DNA of 33,917 bases from Candidatus Bathyarchaeota archaeon (GTDB taxonomy: Archaea; Thermoproteota; Bathyarchaeia; Bathyarchaeales; Bathycorpusculaceae), in the NCBI GenBank assembly GCA_009889605.1, contig WUQU01000516.1, positions 1 to 33,917 on the forward strand. The letters run 5' to 3'. The notes below the pieces were generated by a model that was not told the origin of the DNA, made no database searches, and saw only the letters and a list, made by a program, of their open reading frames with translations. A program made the position numbers and the translations under genes. Positions 9,702 through 19,630 of this stretch are shown here, piece by piece (positions within the stretch are counted from its first letter, which is position 1; the number at the start of each line of letters is the position of its first letter).

Positions 9702-11540
9702 ATGCACATGTATGGTTGGAATGGTAAATTCTTGAGGGTTAATCTAACAAAACAGAAAGCCGCCGTATGGGAATACGATGCCGATATGGCTAAAAATTTT
9801 CTAGGCGGCAGAGGGTTTGCCGCTAAAATCCTCTGGGATGAACTTAAACCCGGAACTGACCCTCTGTCCCAGGATAACAAGCTTATTTTTGCTGTTGGAC
9901 CCTTGACGGGTTTTCCTCTTCCCAGCAGCGGAAAACTTGTTGTTGCAGCAAAAAGCCCATTAACTGGCGGCTACGGGGACGGAAATCTGGGTTCTCATGC
10001 GGCTGTTCAAATGCGAAAAGCGGGCTACGACGCAATAATAGTGGAAGGCCGAGCGGAAAAACCCACAGCGCTTCTAGTTCAAGACAACGACACTCAATTC
10101 CTTAATGCAGAAGAACTCTGGGGCTTGAGCTCCTTTGAAGCTGAAGACAAATTAAGAGACGTTTACGGTCCCACAGCCGGCATCCTAACCATAGGCCCAG
10201 CTGGAGAAAACCTTGTGAAATTTGCCAATGTTGTCTCTCAAGGGGGAAGGGCAGGCGGCAGACCTGGAATAGGCGCAGTTATGGGTTCCAAGAATTTGAA
10301 AGCCGTCGTTATTGTCGGCGTACACGAGTTGAAGGCAGCAAACCCGAAAGAGCTGAAAGACTTAGGCGCTGAAGCTTACAGGGAGATTTTAACAAAGCCA
10401 AATTATGCGTTTTGGAAACGTCAAGGCACCATGTCTACGCTTGAATGGAGCCAGGAGAACAGCGTTCTTCCTACATGCAACTACAAAGAAGGGGTTTTCG
10501 ATGAAGCCGACTCTATAGGCGGATTCGCCATGGAAAAGATCAAGTCTTCCCAGAGGGGCTGCCCAAACTGCAACATGACATGCGGCAACGTGGTTAAGGA
10601 CGCTGATGGGGAGGAGTCTGAACTTGACTACGAAAACGTCGCCATGCTAGGCGCAAACATCGGAGTCGGCGATTTAGAAAAGGTTGCCGCCTTAAACCGA
10701 CTTGCAGACAGTCTAGGTTTAGACACGATTTCCTTAGGCAATGTTATAGGCTTCGCCATGGAAGCTTCTGAAAAGAAACTTATCAAAGAAAAAATCGCTT
10801 GGGGCGACTATAAAACCGCCAGAGCCCTAACAAAGGATATCGCCTATAAACGTGGCTTAGGCGGGGTTCTTGCAGAAGGCGTCCGCTTTGCTTCTGAAAA
10901 AATCGGTGGAGACTCAAATCAGTGGGCCATGCATGTCAAGGGCTTGGAAGTTTCCGGATATGACTGTCACGCTGCACCTGCAATGGCTTTATCCTATGCC
11001 ACTTGTGCCTTAGGTGCGCATCATAAAGATGCTTGGGTGATCTCTTGGGAAGTCAAGGCTGGAAGAGAAGGCTACGGCGAGGAAAAAGTTGACAAAGTCA
11101 TCGAGTTACAGCGTCTCCGCGGAGGCTTCTTCGAATTCGCTACGGCATGTAGGCTTCCATGGGTTGAAGTTGGCTTTGAACTGGACTGGTATCCAAAGTT
11201 TCTAAAGGCAGCCACGGGCCTCGAGATGACATGGGACGATTTGCACATTATTGCTGACAGAGTTTACACTTTGATTCGTGCCTTTTGGGTGCGGGAATTT
11301 GGCAAGGCATGGACTAAAGAGATGGATGTTCCGCCGGCAAGATGGTTTAAAGAACCGTTAACCAAGGGAGCGTTGAAAGGCGCAAAGCTTGACAGAGAAA
11401 AATACGAAGCCATGCTTCAAACATATTACCGGAAGAGAGGCTGGGATGAACGGGGAATCCCAACGAAGTCAACACTTGCCAAGCTAGGTTTAAAAGATGT
11501 TGCTGGCGAACTTAAAAAGAAAGTTGAACTGAAAAGTTGA
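9702..11540 (+). CDS. aor: Aldehyde:ferredoxin oxidoreductase family (tungsten-containing) protein
   Basis: [18 protein letters not shown]...[16 protein letters not shown]...[36 protein letters not shown]; Fe-S ligands CPNCNMTC and a distal Cys (ATACRLPW). ATG 9702 has an AAGGTGAT SD-like sequence upstream. Confidence 0.93.
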   Translation: MHMYGWNGKFLRVNLTKQKAAVWEYDADMAKNFLGGRGFAAKILWDELKPGTDPLSQDNKLIFAVGPLTGFPLPSSGKLVVAAKSPLTGGYGDGNLGSHAAVQMRKAGYDAIIVEGRAEKPTALLVQDNDTQFLNAEELWGLSSFEAEDKLRDVYGPTAGILTIGPAGENLVKFANVVSQGGRAGGRPGIGAVMGSKNLKAVVIVGVHELKAANPKELKDLGAEAYREILTKPNYAFWKRQGTMSTLEWSQENSVLPTCNYKEGVFDEADSIGGFAMEKIKSSQRGCPNCNMTCGNVVKDADGEESELDYENVAMLGANIGVGDLEKVAALNRLADSLGLDTISLGNVIGFAMEASEKKLIKEKIAWGDYKTARALTKDIAYKRGLGGVLAEGVRFASEKIGGDSNQWAMHVKGLEVSGYDCHAAPAMALSYATCALGAHHKDAWVISWEVKAGREGYGEEKVDKVIELQRLRGGFFEFATACRLPWVEVGFELDWYPKFLKAATGLEMTWDDLHIIADRVYTLIRAFWVREFGKAWTKEMDVPPARWFKEPLTKGALKGAKLDREKYEAMLQTYYRKRGWDERGIPTKSTLAKLGLKDVAGELKKKVELKS

Positions 11541-11573
11541 AACTCCCTTTTTCACTTTTATTTTACGCTGGCG

Positions 11574-13016
11574 TTAATAGGACTTTGCGAAATAAGCTAA
11601 CTCTTTTGCCTCTCCGCCACAGTATATGCAGTTTGACACCGGCTTCTCTTTTTCAAAAGGAATAAGCCTGATAGTGGCTCCGGTTTCCTCTTTTATTTTT
11701 TCCTCGCACTGGGGGCTTAGACACCATGAAGCCTTAATGAAACCTCCTTTTTCCTTCAAAACTTCTTTGAACTCTTCGTAATTCTTCACTACTGTGATTT
11801 TTTCTTCAAGGAATTTTTTGGCTTTGTTAAATAGGTTTTTCTGTATCTCATCTAGAAGCTTTAACACAGCGTTTGTTGCTTCCTCTTCTTTTACTTGTTT
11901 TTTCTCAAAAGTGTCTCTTCTGGCCAGTGTTACTTGTCCATTTTTCAAATCCCTTGGACCGATTTCAACCCTCACGGGCACGCCTTTCAACTCCCAATCG
12001 TTAAACTTCCATCCAGGCGTGTACTCCATTCTGTCGTCAAGGGTAGCGGCTATTCCAGCTTTCTGCAACTTTTCATGGATTTCTTTCGCCTTAGCCACTA
12101 TTCTATCTGCGTCTGCGTCTTTGTAAGGTATGGGGATTATCACCGCTTGTACAGGTGCTATTTTAGGAGGTAACACGAGGCCCTTGTCGTCGCCGTGAAC
12201 CATTACCAGCGCGCCTATCACGCGTGTAGAGATTCCCCATGATGTCTGCCAAACATAATGCTCTTTTTCGTCTTCGCCTATGAATTTGATGTCAAAAACT
12301 TTAGAAAAGTTCTGTCCAAGATTATGCGAAGTTCCCATCTGCAAGGCTTTTCCGTCAGGCATAATCGCTTCTAAAGTTGTTGTGTAAAGGGCTCCGGCGA
12401 ACTTTTCGTTTTCCGTTTTCCTGCCTACAATAACCGGAATCGCCAAATAATTCTCCATTAAATCGCGGTACTCGTTTAGAATCTCCATAACCTCTTTGTG
12501 GGATTCTTCTTCTGTAGCGTGGGCAGTGTGGCCCTCTTGCCAAAGGAATTCCCTTGTTCTTAAAAATAGTTTTGTCGCTTTGGTTTCCCATCTTACAACG
12601 CTGCACCACTGGTTCACTTTTATGGGCAAGTCTCTCCAACTTCTAATCCATTTAGCGAACGTGGCGTAAATTATTGTTTCAGATGTAGGCCTTATAGCAA
12701 GTTTCTCTTCGAGAGGCGTGTCCCCGCCCATTGTAACCCATGCAACTTCAGGAACAAACCCTGCGAAGTGTTCTGCCTCTTTTTTCAGAAAGCTTTCAGG
12801 TATAAAAAGAGGGAAATACACGTTTCTATGTCCAGTTTTCTTTATTTTCTCGTTAAATATCTCTTGAATTTTCTCCCATATGGCGTAAGAGAGTTCTCTG
12901 AAAACCATGCACCCCTTTATTGGGGCGTAATCTGCCAATCCAGACTTCAAAACCACTTGCGTATACCACTCTGAGAAGTCTTCAGATTTTTTAAACGCAA
13001 CCCCTAAATCCGACAT
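11574..13016 (-). CDS. proS: Prolyl-tRNA synthetase (archaeal/eukaryotic type)
   Basis: EWYTQVVLKSGLADYAPIKGCMVFRELSYAIWEKIQEIFNEKIKKTGHRNVYFPLFIPESFL...WQEGHTAHAT...C-terminal Zn domain CLSPQCEEKIKEETGATIRLIP...CIYCGGEAKELAYFAKSY. Confidence 0.96.
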   Translation of the reverse strand: MSDLGVAFKKSEDFSEWYTQVVLKSGLADYAPIKGCMVFRELSYAIWEKIQEIFNEKIKKTGHRNVYFPLFIPESFLKKEAEHFAGFVPEVAWVTMGGDTPLEEKLAIRPTSETIIYATFAKWIRSWRDLPIKVNQWCSVVRWETKATKLFLRTREFLWQEGHTAHATEEESHKEVMEILNEYRDLMENYLAIPVIVGRKTENEKFAGALYTTTLEAIMPDGKALQMGTSHNLGQNFSKVFDIKFIGEDEKEHYVWQTSWGISTRVIGALVMVHGDDKGLVLPPKIAPVQAVIIPIPYKDADADRIVAKAKEIHEKLQKAGIAATLDDRMEYTPGWKFNDWELKGVPVRVEIGPRDLKNGQVTLARRDTFEKKQVKEEEATNAVLKLLDEIQKNLFNKAKKFLEEKITVVKNYEEFKEVLKEKGGFIKASWCLSPQCEEKIKEETGATIRLIPFEKEKPVSNCIYCGGEAKELAYFAKSY

Positions 13017-13266
13017 TTAATCCCCCTCTTCTTCATAATTTTTGCAAGTTACACTAGAGGATTTATCTTTCGTCTTCAAATCTCTTCCCTTCCTTTTAAG
13101 TTTTCAGCTTCAAAGACATCGTTTAGATTACACATCTTCAACCATTTTTGGAAACTGAGTTATACCGTTTTTCGGGGCTTTTATGGATATTATTTTGCTC
13201 TTCGAATAATAAGTGTTTTAAACCTTTTCAGCGTCAAATCTGATATCCCTTAGAGGAGTGTGTAGG

Positions 13267-14505
13267 TTGAAAGCTCTCCTCATAGTTGCCGATGGAATGG
13301 CTGACAGGCCGATAAAAGAGTTAGGTTGGAAAACTCCTTTAGAGGCAGCCCGCAAGCCCTCCATAGACTACATGGCGGATGCGGGAATCTGTGGTATTCT
13401 GGATCCTATTTCTCCCGGCGTGCCAGCGGGCAGCGACACCGCAACGCTTTCGCTTCTCGGTTATGACCCTTTGAAATATTATTCTGGCCGTGGCGCTTTA
13501 GAAGCCTTAGGTTGGGGTTTGAAAGTTGAAAAGGGCGATGTTTGTTTTAGATGCAACTTTGCCACTGTAGATGAAAGCTTAACGGTTATTGACCGAAGAG
13601 CCGGTAGAATCTCCAACGATGACGCTTCCAAGCTAACTGAGGACCTCAAGAAAGTTAAGTCTCCCCATCGCTCAACAAAATTTCTGTTTCAAAACACCCT
13701 TCAACACCGTGCTGCTCTTGTTCTACGCGGCCCAAACCTTTCAACAGCTGTCAGCAGCTCCGACCCTGGAAAAGTTGGAGAAAAAGTTTCAGAAATAAAG
13801 CCCTTAAATGGCAGTCCTGAAGCTAGTTTCACAGCTAAAATTCTCAACGATCTAATGCAAAAGTTCCACAAAGTTTTGAAAAGTCATAAAGTTAACATGG
13901 AACGAGTTAAGCATGGGCTTCCTCCAGCCAACATGATTTTATGTAGAGGGGCTGGAAGGATTCCGGAAATTAAGCCTCTGCATGAGATTTACAGAATTAA
14001 AGCGGCATGCGTAGCTGTTACCTCTCTAATTCGCGGGGTATGCAAGGTTGCTGGGATGCAGTTGTTAAATGTTGAAGGCGCCACTGGAACACCCCAAACC
14101 GACTATTTGGCAAAGGCTAAGACGGCTGTTCAAGCATTGAACGAGAACGATTTTGTATTATTGCATGTGAAAGCAACCGATGTTGCAAGTCACGATGGAG
14201 ACTTCCAACAGAAAATTGAAATTATTGAAAAAATCGACTCTATGGTTTCCTTCATACTTGACCATGTAAACATAGATGAAACATACTTGGCTTTGACAGC
14301 TGACCACACGACCTCGTGTGCAACGCGGAATCATGAAGGCGACCCTGTTCCCCTAGCGATAATGGGGCCATATGTTCGTAGGGACGATGTAAAGGAATAT
14401 GGCGAACGGAGCTGTGCAAAAGGCGGTTTAGGCCGTATTAGGGGCATAAACCTTATGCCAATTCTAATGAACCTCATTGGCAAGGCTGAAAAGTTCGGAG
14501 CATAG
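13267..14505 (+). CDS. apgM: 2,3-bisphosphoglycerate-independent phosphoglycerate mutase, archaeal type
   Basis: LKALLIVADGMADRPIKELGWKTPLEAARKPSIDYMADAGICGILDPISPGVPAGSDTATLSLLGYDP, ending in the DVASHDGDFQQKIEIIEKID...TADHTTSC metal-binding motifs. Confidence 0.94.
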   Translation: MKALLIVADGMADRPIKELGWKTPLEAARKPSIDYMADAGICGILDPISPGVPAGSDTATLSLLGYDPLKYYSGRGALEALGWGLKVEKGDVCFRCNFATVDESLTVIDRRAGRISNDDASKLTEDLKKVKSPHRSTKFLFQNTLQHRAALVLRGPNLSTAVSSSDPGKVGEKVSEIKPLNGSPEASFTAKILNDLMQKFHKVLKSHKVNMERVKHGLPPANMILCRGAGRIPEIKPLHEIYRIKAACVAVTSLIRGVCKVAGMQLLNVEGATGTPQTDYLAKAKTAVQALNENDFVLLHVKATDVASHDGDFQQKIEIIEKIDSMVSFILDHVNIDETYLALTADHTTSCATRNHEGDPVPLAIMGPYVRRDDVKEYGERSCAKGGLGRIRGINLMPILMNLIGKAEKFGA

Positions 14506-14510
14506 CCTTC

Positions 14511-15000
14511 TTGGCTGGCAAACTTGAAACATTTTCAATCCTAGCCATCTCGGAAAAACCCTAAACTAGTAGGAGTGGCCGTGGCTTCCGGTTCGACGTT
14601 AGTCCTAAATAAGATGCTTGCAGAAGACTCTGAGCGGGAGCTCCGGCAAGTGGCATTCATTGACTTCGTTGGAAGAAAGGCGGTTTTCACCGGTTCAAAT
14701 ATGCCATGGTTCAGAGGGAAAGTTGTAGGCAAAGATTACACTGTAGTCGGCAATCTTTTGAAAAATAGTATGGTTCTCAAAAGTATGGCTGCGCAGTTTG
14801 AAAATTCAAGTGGAGATTTAGCCTTGCGGATGGCTAAAGCGTTAAGGGCTGGAAGCGAAAGCGGTGGAGACAAGAGAGGCGAAAAGTCTGCCGCACTCAT
14901 TGTTGTTAGCAATAAGCAAGTAGAAGTTAATTTAAGGATTGATTTTCGTGAAAATCCCGTTAGGGAGCTTTTACGGCAGCTTGAAGCTGGCTTATCCTAA
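14511..15000 (+). pseudogene. DUF1028 family protein, frameshifted at an A5 run and carrying an internal deletion
   Basis: Frame 1: LAGKLETFSILAISEK-P*. Downstream frame (ORF 14575..15000): NPKLVGVAVASGSTLVLNKMLAEDSERELRQVAFIDFVGRKAVFTGSNMPWFRGKVVGKDYTVVGNLL...AGSESGGDKRGEKSAALIVV...LRIDFRENPVRELLRQL. The DUF1028 hallmarks TFSI, GVAVAS, RQV, GGDKRG-SAALIV and PV-EL-RL are all recognisable but split over two frames. Confidence 0.72.
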
Positions 15001-15035
15001 AACGTTAAAGCCTTCTTTCTCCTCTTTCATTTAGG

Positions 15036-15668
15036 ATGTTTGTCAGCATTTGCAGTGAAAAGCAGCGGTTAAGAGAGAAAATTTGGAGTGAAATGGAACG
15101 TTTAGGAGTGGCGGCTTTCCCGCTGCCATGCAAAGGCCGAATACCTAACTTTGTGGGCGCTGAGGTCGCTGCTGAAAAACTGCACCAGCTTATGGAATGG
15201 AAAAAGGCTAAAGTGGTTTTTGTTAACCCGGACTCTCCACAACGGAAGGTTAGAGAAAACGCCTTGAAAGACGGTAAAACCCTTGTAATGGCTTCCCCGA
15301 GGCTGAAGAAAGGTTTTATCCTAATAAATCCCGCAGATGTAAGGGGCAAAGAACATTTTGCCTCAACGATAAAAGGTGCCTTCAAATTCGGAGATGCGTT
15401 ACAAGATTTTCCAAAACCAGACCTAATCGTTGTAGGTTCAGTGGCTGTAGACCTACAAGGGCATAGGCTTGGTAAGGGGCATGGTTATGGTGACGCGGAA
15501 ATAGCGATTATAAAAAGAATGTTTGGAGAAATCCCAATCGCAACCACAGTTCATGACATACAAATAGTTGATAGAGTTCCCTTTGAAGAAAAAGACGAAA
15601 AAGTATCCATAATAGTCACACCTACGAAAACGATTCGCGTAGCAACCCATCTAGAAGATAAAGCTTAG
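15036..15668 (+). CDS. 5-formyltetrahydrofolate cyclo-ligase family protein
   Basis: KQRLREKIWSEMERLGVAAFPLPCKGRIPNFVGAEVAAEKL...KPDLIVVGSVAVDLQGHRLGKGHGYGDAEIAII matches the 5-FCL/MTHFS-like family. Confidence 0.85.
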   Translation: MFVSICSEKQRLREKIWSEMERLGVAAFPLPCKGRIPNFVGAEVAAEKLHQLMEWKKAKVVFVNPDSPQRKVRENALKDGKTLVMASPRLKKGFILINPADVRGKEHFASTIKGAFKFGDALQDFPKPDLIVVGSVAVDLQGHRLGKGHGYGDAEIAIIKRMFGEIPIATTVHDIQIVDRVPFEEKDEKVSIIVTPTKTIRVATHLEDKA

Positions 15669-15766
15669 GAGGTAAGCGGCTATAGAACTGTTTTCAAGAC
15701 TTTGTTCACCATTTTTATGGTAAGTTCTTTAAGGCTGAAACGATTAAGAAGGAGAGAGGTTAAAGC

Positions 15767-16432
15767 TTGGCTATTGAGAATGCACTGCAACAGTTTGTCG
15801 AGTGGATGCAAAACTTTTCCGTGCAGTATGGTTATTTCGGCGTTTTCCTCATGAACCTACTGGGCTCTATGTCAATTTTCTTTCCAATCCCATACACGGT
15901 AATATTGTTTACAATAAGTTATGTTGGAACCTTTAATCCTCTTTTAATCGCGTTAGCCTCTGGCGTCGGCTCAGCTGTCGGAGAATTTTCTGGGTATATG
16001 CTTGGTTTGGGCGGCAGAAAAATTATAAGCGAAAAAAGCAAACGCAAAATGGATTTTCTTATGAAAGTTTTCGGAAAATTCGGGCCGGTGACAATATTCC
16101 TATTTGCTTTGCTGCCTCTTCCAGACGACTTGATTTTCATACCTTTAGGAGTAATGCGTTACAGTCTTTTGAAAGCCTTCATTCCCGCCCTTATTGGGAA
16201 ACTCTGCATGAGCTTAATAATAGTTTACAGCGCTGGGCCCATCAGAGAAATTATGGGACAAATTTTCGGAGTAGAAAGCGATTGGGTGTCCGCTTTAATC
16301 GGGATGGCTGCAGCGCTGGTTCTGCTCGTAATAATCTTCATTATCATGTTCAAGGTTGACTGGGAGAAAATTTTTGAAAAATATGCAGCTAAAAAAGAGG
16401 AAAGTGGCGGAAAACTTGAGGGTGATAGCTGA
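15767..16432 (+). CDS. VTT/DedA (SNARE-associated) family membrane protein
   Basis: Multiple TM segments. GVGSAVGEFSGYMLGLGGRK...FGPVTIFLFALLPLPDDLIFIPLGVMRYSLLKAFIPALIGKLCMSLI is a VTT-domain pattern. Confidence 0.82.
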   Translation: MAIENALQQFVEWMQNFSVQYGYFGVFLMNLLGSMSIFFPIPYTVILFTISYVGTFNPLLIALASGVGSAVGEFSGYMLGLGGRKIISEKSKRKMDFLMKVFGKFGPVTIFLFALLPLPDDLIFIPLGVMRYSLLKAFIPALIGKLCMSLIIVYSAGPIREIMGQIFGVESDWVSALIGMAAALVLLVIIFIIMFKVDWEKIFEKYAAKKEESGGKLEGDS

Positions 16433-17702
16433 CCTTCACATTCATGGATGTTATAGTCGTGCAACAAGCCAAAACATGCACATTGAAGAGATTGCACGTT
16501 TTGCAAGAATTAAAGGCTTAAACCTTGTGGGCACCGGAGACTTCACCAATCCAAAATGGCATAAGGAAATATGTGAAACGCTTGTTCAAGAGCCCGACAC
16601 CGGGTTGTATAAAACCGTGAAAAATCCTGAATCACCAGTCTATTTCATGGTAACAACAGAAGTAAGCACAATATTCAACTCTGAAAATACCTCCAAGAAA
16701 ATCCACCATGTAATATTAACTCCAAACATTGAAACCGCGGTTCAAATCAACGAAAGGCTAGCTAAGTACGGTGACTTAAGGTTTGACGGCAGACCAACAT
16801 TGGACATGAACGCCGCCCAACTTGTTGAAGAAGTAATGGAGGTTTCAAGGGAAAACATGGTTTTTCCCGCCCATGCTTGGACGCCTTGGTTCAGCATTTT
16901 CGGCGCCTTCAGCGGTTTCGACAGTGTGGAAGACTGCTATCAAGACATGGCCAAACACATCTACGCCATTGAAACTGGACTTTCTTCAGACCCGCCTATG
17001 AACTGGCGCCTAAGCAAGCTAGACAAATTCGCTTTGGTTTCAAACAGTGACAGCCACAGTTTCTGGCCGTGGCGCATAGGACGTGAAGCCAACGTCTTCG
17101 AACTTGAAAAGCTAAGCTACCGAGAGATTTTTGACGCCATCCGTAACAAAGACAAAGGAAGGTTCAAATTTACGGTGGAAACGGACCCCGCCTACGGAAA
17201 ATATCATTGGACCGGCCATAGAAACTGTCATGTTTCCCTTTCTCCTAGAGAAGCCATAAAACTTGGAAACATATGCCCAGTCTGCCGTAAAAGGTTAACA
17301 AAGGGTGTTGAACAACGGGTTGAGGAGCTTGCCGACCGTCAAGCCGGCTTCAAACCCGAAAACGCTATAGACTATATGCATCTGCTTCCCCTTTCAGAGA
17401 TTATCGCTGCCGCTTTAGGGGTTGATTCTCCATCAGCGCAGCAGGTTTGGGACGTCTACAATAAACTCGTTGAAAAATTCGGAAACGAATATGCAGTGCT
17501 AATTGATGTTCCAGTAGAAAAGCTGGGCGAGGTTGCTGGAAAAAGAATCGCTGAGGCAATTATTAAAGTCAGAGAAAACAAGATAAGGGTTATACCCGGA
17601 TATGATGGGGTTTACGGGCATCCGGTACTCTTTGAGGAAGAGTCTGCGGCGAAATCTACTGTGGAAAGAGTTCAACAATTGAATATTACAGATTTCATTT
17701 AG
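16416..17702 (+). CDS. Endonuclease Q-like protein (PHP domain plus Zn finger)
   Basis: LRVIADLHIHGCYSRATSQNMHIEEIARFARIKGLNLVGTGDFTNPKWHKEI PHP start; CHVSLSPREAIKLGNICPVCRKRLTKGVEQRVEELADR Zn finger. TTG 16416 is preferred to the longer ORF-track start; it overlaps the VTT gene's end. Confidence 0.87.
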   Translation: MRVIADLHIHGCYSRATSQNMHIEEIARFARIKGLNLVGTGDFTNPKWHKEICETLVQEPDTGLYKTVKNPESPVYFMVTTEVSTIFNSENTSKKIHHVILTPNIETAVQINERLAKYGDLRFDGRPTLDMNAAQLVEEVMEVSRENMVFPAHAWTPWFSIFGAFSGFDSVEDCYQDMAKHIYAIETGLSSDPPMNWRLSKLDKFALVSNSDSHSFWPWRIGREANVFELEKLSYREIFDAIRNKDKGRFKFTVETDPAYGKYHWTGHRNCHVSLSPREAIKLGNICPVCRKRLTKGVEQRVEELADRQAGFKPENAIDYMHLLPLSEIIAAALGVDSPSAQQVWDVYNKLVEKFGNEYAVLIDVPVEKLGEVAGKRIAEAIIKVRENKIRVIPGYDGVYGHPVLFEEESAAKSTVERVQQLNITDFI

Positions 17703-17786
17703 CCCATCTTTTCATGTTTATTTTGTTTCTGTGTGTTGGGCATATACACGTGAATATTTATTAAGTAGCAATACCGACGATACCAC

Positions 17787-18178
17787 TTGAGTACCATGAA
17801 AAACATAGCAATAGTAACTCAGCAAAAAAGCAGAGAAAGCAACAAAGTCTCTAAAGTAGTAGACCGCGTTTTGAAGCAAGTCTTTGGAGAGAAAGCCACA
17901 CGCCTAATCTACCTATATCTAGAAAACAATTACTCTGTTAAACGCGATGAGATAGGCGAAAAGGTCGAGCTGTTCGCAAAAGGTCTTGAAGATTTTTGAA
18001 GTCAGGCGCCTACGTTGTTGAACGCAAAATCCTAGAAGACATTTACTCAAGCTATGGGCTTCTTCGCAGACTGGAACTGGAGCGAATAGAAGAACACGAC
18101 TTCGCCAACCATTTGCGTTTACATACGGAAAACGTAGAACTTCGCTTTTTCCATTCCATATTAAAATTCTTGCCTTAG
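17787..18178 (+). pseudogene. NitrOD5-like domain protein split into two overlapping frames (17787..17999 and 17996..18178)
   Basis: Frame A: VDRVLKQVFGEKATRLIYLYLENNYSVKRDEIGEKVELFAKGLEDF*. Frame B, in -1 and overlapping: LKSGAYVVERKILEDIYSSYGLLRRLELERIEEHDFANHLRL. Joined, they form one continuous domain; the junction is GATTTTTGAAG. Confidence 0.7.
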
Positions 18179-18244
18179 CATGACAATTCTTATTAGCTTC
18201 TCCGCCAAAATAAATCCTTCAAACTTGTGCCATGAGGAAGAAAT

Positions 18245-19630
18245 GTGAAGGATGTTCTATCAAGGATTGTGAATGCAGCGACAGAGAAATTCGGCGCCGA
18301 ATACGCAGAAATACGCGCGCAAAAACTGTTCAAAACCATGCTTACCATTAAGGAGGATAAAGTTGAAGCTGTAAAAGAGGGCATAGAAAACGGGGCGGCT
18401 TTGAGGGTTCTCGTGGACGGCGCATGGGGTTTCGCCTCTGTAGGAGCTTTCAACCTTGAAACTTTAACAGACGCCCTTTCAGACGCGTGTAAAATGGCTA
18501 AAGCTGCCAGTCCAAAACTTAAAGCTGCAATAAAACTTGCCAAGGACAAGGCTTTTGAAGATAAGGTTTCGGCGAACCCCCGTAAAAATCCCTCACAAAT
18601 TTCAATAGAAGAAAAAATAGCCACAACATCAGCCATGGCTAAAACAATTCTAAGCTATGATAGACGCGTAAAAAGTTGCACCATAGACTATCTCGACCTT
18701 GTCGGAATAACCTACTTCATGAACAACGAAGGCACCTACTTAGAGCAGGACAAGCTTTACGTGTGGTCAAGAATAGTTGCCACAGCAAAAGAAGCTGAAA
18801 TCCTAACCTTCAGCCGCGAAGAAATAGGCTCAACAGCAGGCTACGAAGTTTTCGACATTGAAACCCCGGAAAAAGTTGGCGAAAAAGTTGCAAAAAGGGC
18901 GGTAGACCAGTTAAAGGCAAAAACCCCAAAAGGTGGAAAATTTAAGGCGGTGCTTGGGCCAAACGTTGTTGGAGTTTTCGTGCACGAAGCCTTCGGCCAT
19001 TTGGCTGAGGCAGATCTCACGCTTTCAGGTTCTGTCCTTATGGACAAGTTTGGCAAAAAAATCGCCTCAGATGTAGTGACTCTTTATGATGATGGAACTG
19101 TGGAAGGCGCTTTCGGCTCATTCAAATATGATGACGAAGGGGTTCCCGCCCAGAAAACCCTTCTTGTAAAAGACGGCGTTGTTGTTGGGCTTATGCATAA
19201 CCGTGAAACCGCCAGCAAGCTTAAGGCTGAACCCACGGGCAATGCAAGAGCTGAAGACTTCCGTGTGGAGCCCATAATTCGCATGCGCAACACCTACATG
19301 GCGCCGAAAGACTATTCCTTCGAAGAGCTTGTTGAGGACATAAAGTTTGGCTATTACTTCAAAAGCTTTAGGGGAGGCCAAGCCAGCCTAGACGGCACTT
19401 TTCAAGTCGGTGTTCAAGAAGCCTATGAAATAGTTAAAGGCGAAATCGGCGAACCCGTACGCAACGCTTCCATAAGCGGAAACACCCTTGAAACCCTTTA
19501 CAAGGTGGATGCTGTTGGAAAAGACTTTGAGCTTTCGCCGGGAAGATGCGGCAAAAGCCAGACAGCTTTCGTCTGCGACGGCGGCCCCCATATTAGAGTA
19601 AAGGAGGTCATTGTTGGTGGCAGCGCTTAA
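18245..19630 (+). CDS. tldD: TldD metalloprotease
   Basis: [15 protein letters not shown] carries the HExxxH motif; TldD N- and C-terminal patterns ([32 protein letters not shown]). Confidence 0.93.
   Translation: MKDVLSRIVNAATEKFGAEYAEIRAQKLFKTMLTIKEDKVEAVKEGIENGAALRVLVDGAWGFASVGAFNLETLTDALSDACKMAKAASPKLKAAIKLAKDKAFEDKVSANPRKNPSQISIEEKIATTSAMAKTILSYDRRVKSCTIDYLDLVGITYFMNNEGTYLEQDKLYVWSRIVATAKEAEILTFSREEIGSTAGYEVFDIETPEKVGEKVAKRAVDQLKAKTPKGGKFKAVLGPNVVGVFVHEAFGHLAEADLTLSGSVLMDKFGKKIASDVVTLYDDGTVEGAFGSFKYDDEGVPAQKTLLVKDGVVVGLMHNRETASKLKAEPTGNARAEDFRVEPIIRMRNTYMAPKDYSFEELVEDIKFGYYFKSFRGGQASLDGTFQVGVQEAYEIVKGEIGEPVRNASISGNTLETLYKVDAVGKDFELSPGRCGKSQTAFVCDGGPHIRVKEVIVGGSA

Noticed and set aside
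12355-12639. 94-aa minus-strand ORF within proS in another frame
   Set aside because: Out of frame inside an intact, recognisable ProRS.
13017-13257. Searched as a possible tRNA or small RNA region
   Set aside because: No T-loop (GGTTCRA) or acceptor-stem pairing, no C/D boxes; most likely two divergent promoters (proS and apgM).
17703-17786. Possible regulatory site CACGTG with ATATTTATTAAG upstream of the NitrOD5-like gene
   Set aside because: A TATA-like segment is plausible, but a single 6-bp palindrome is expected by chance at this length.
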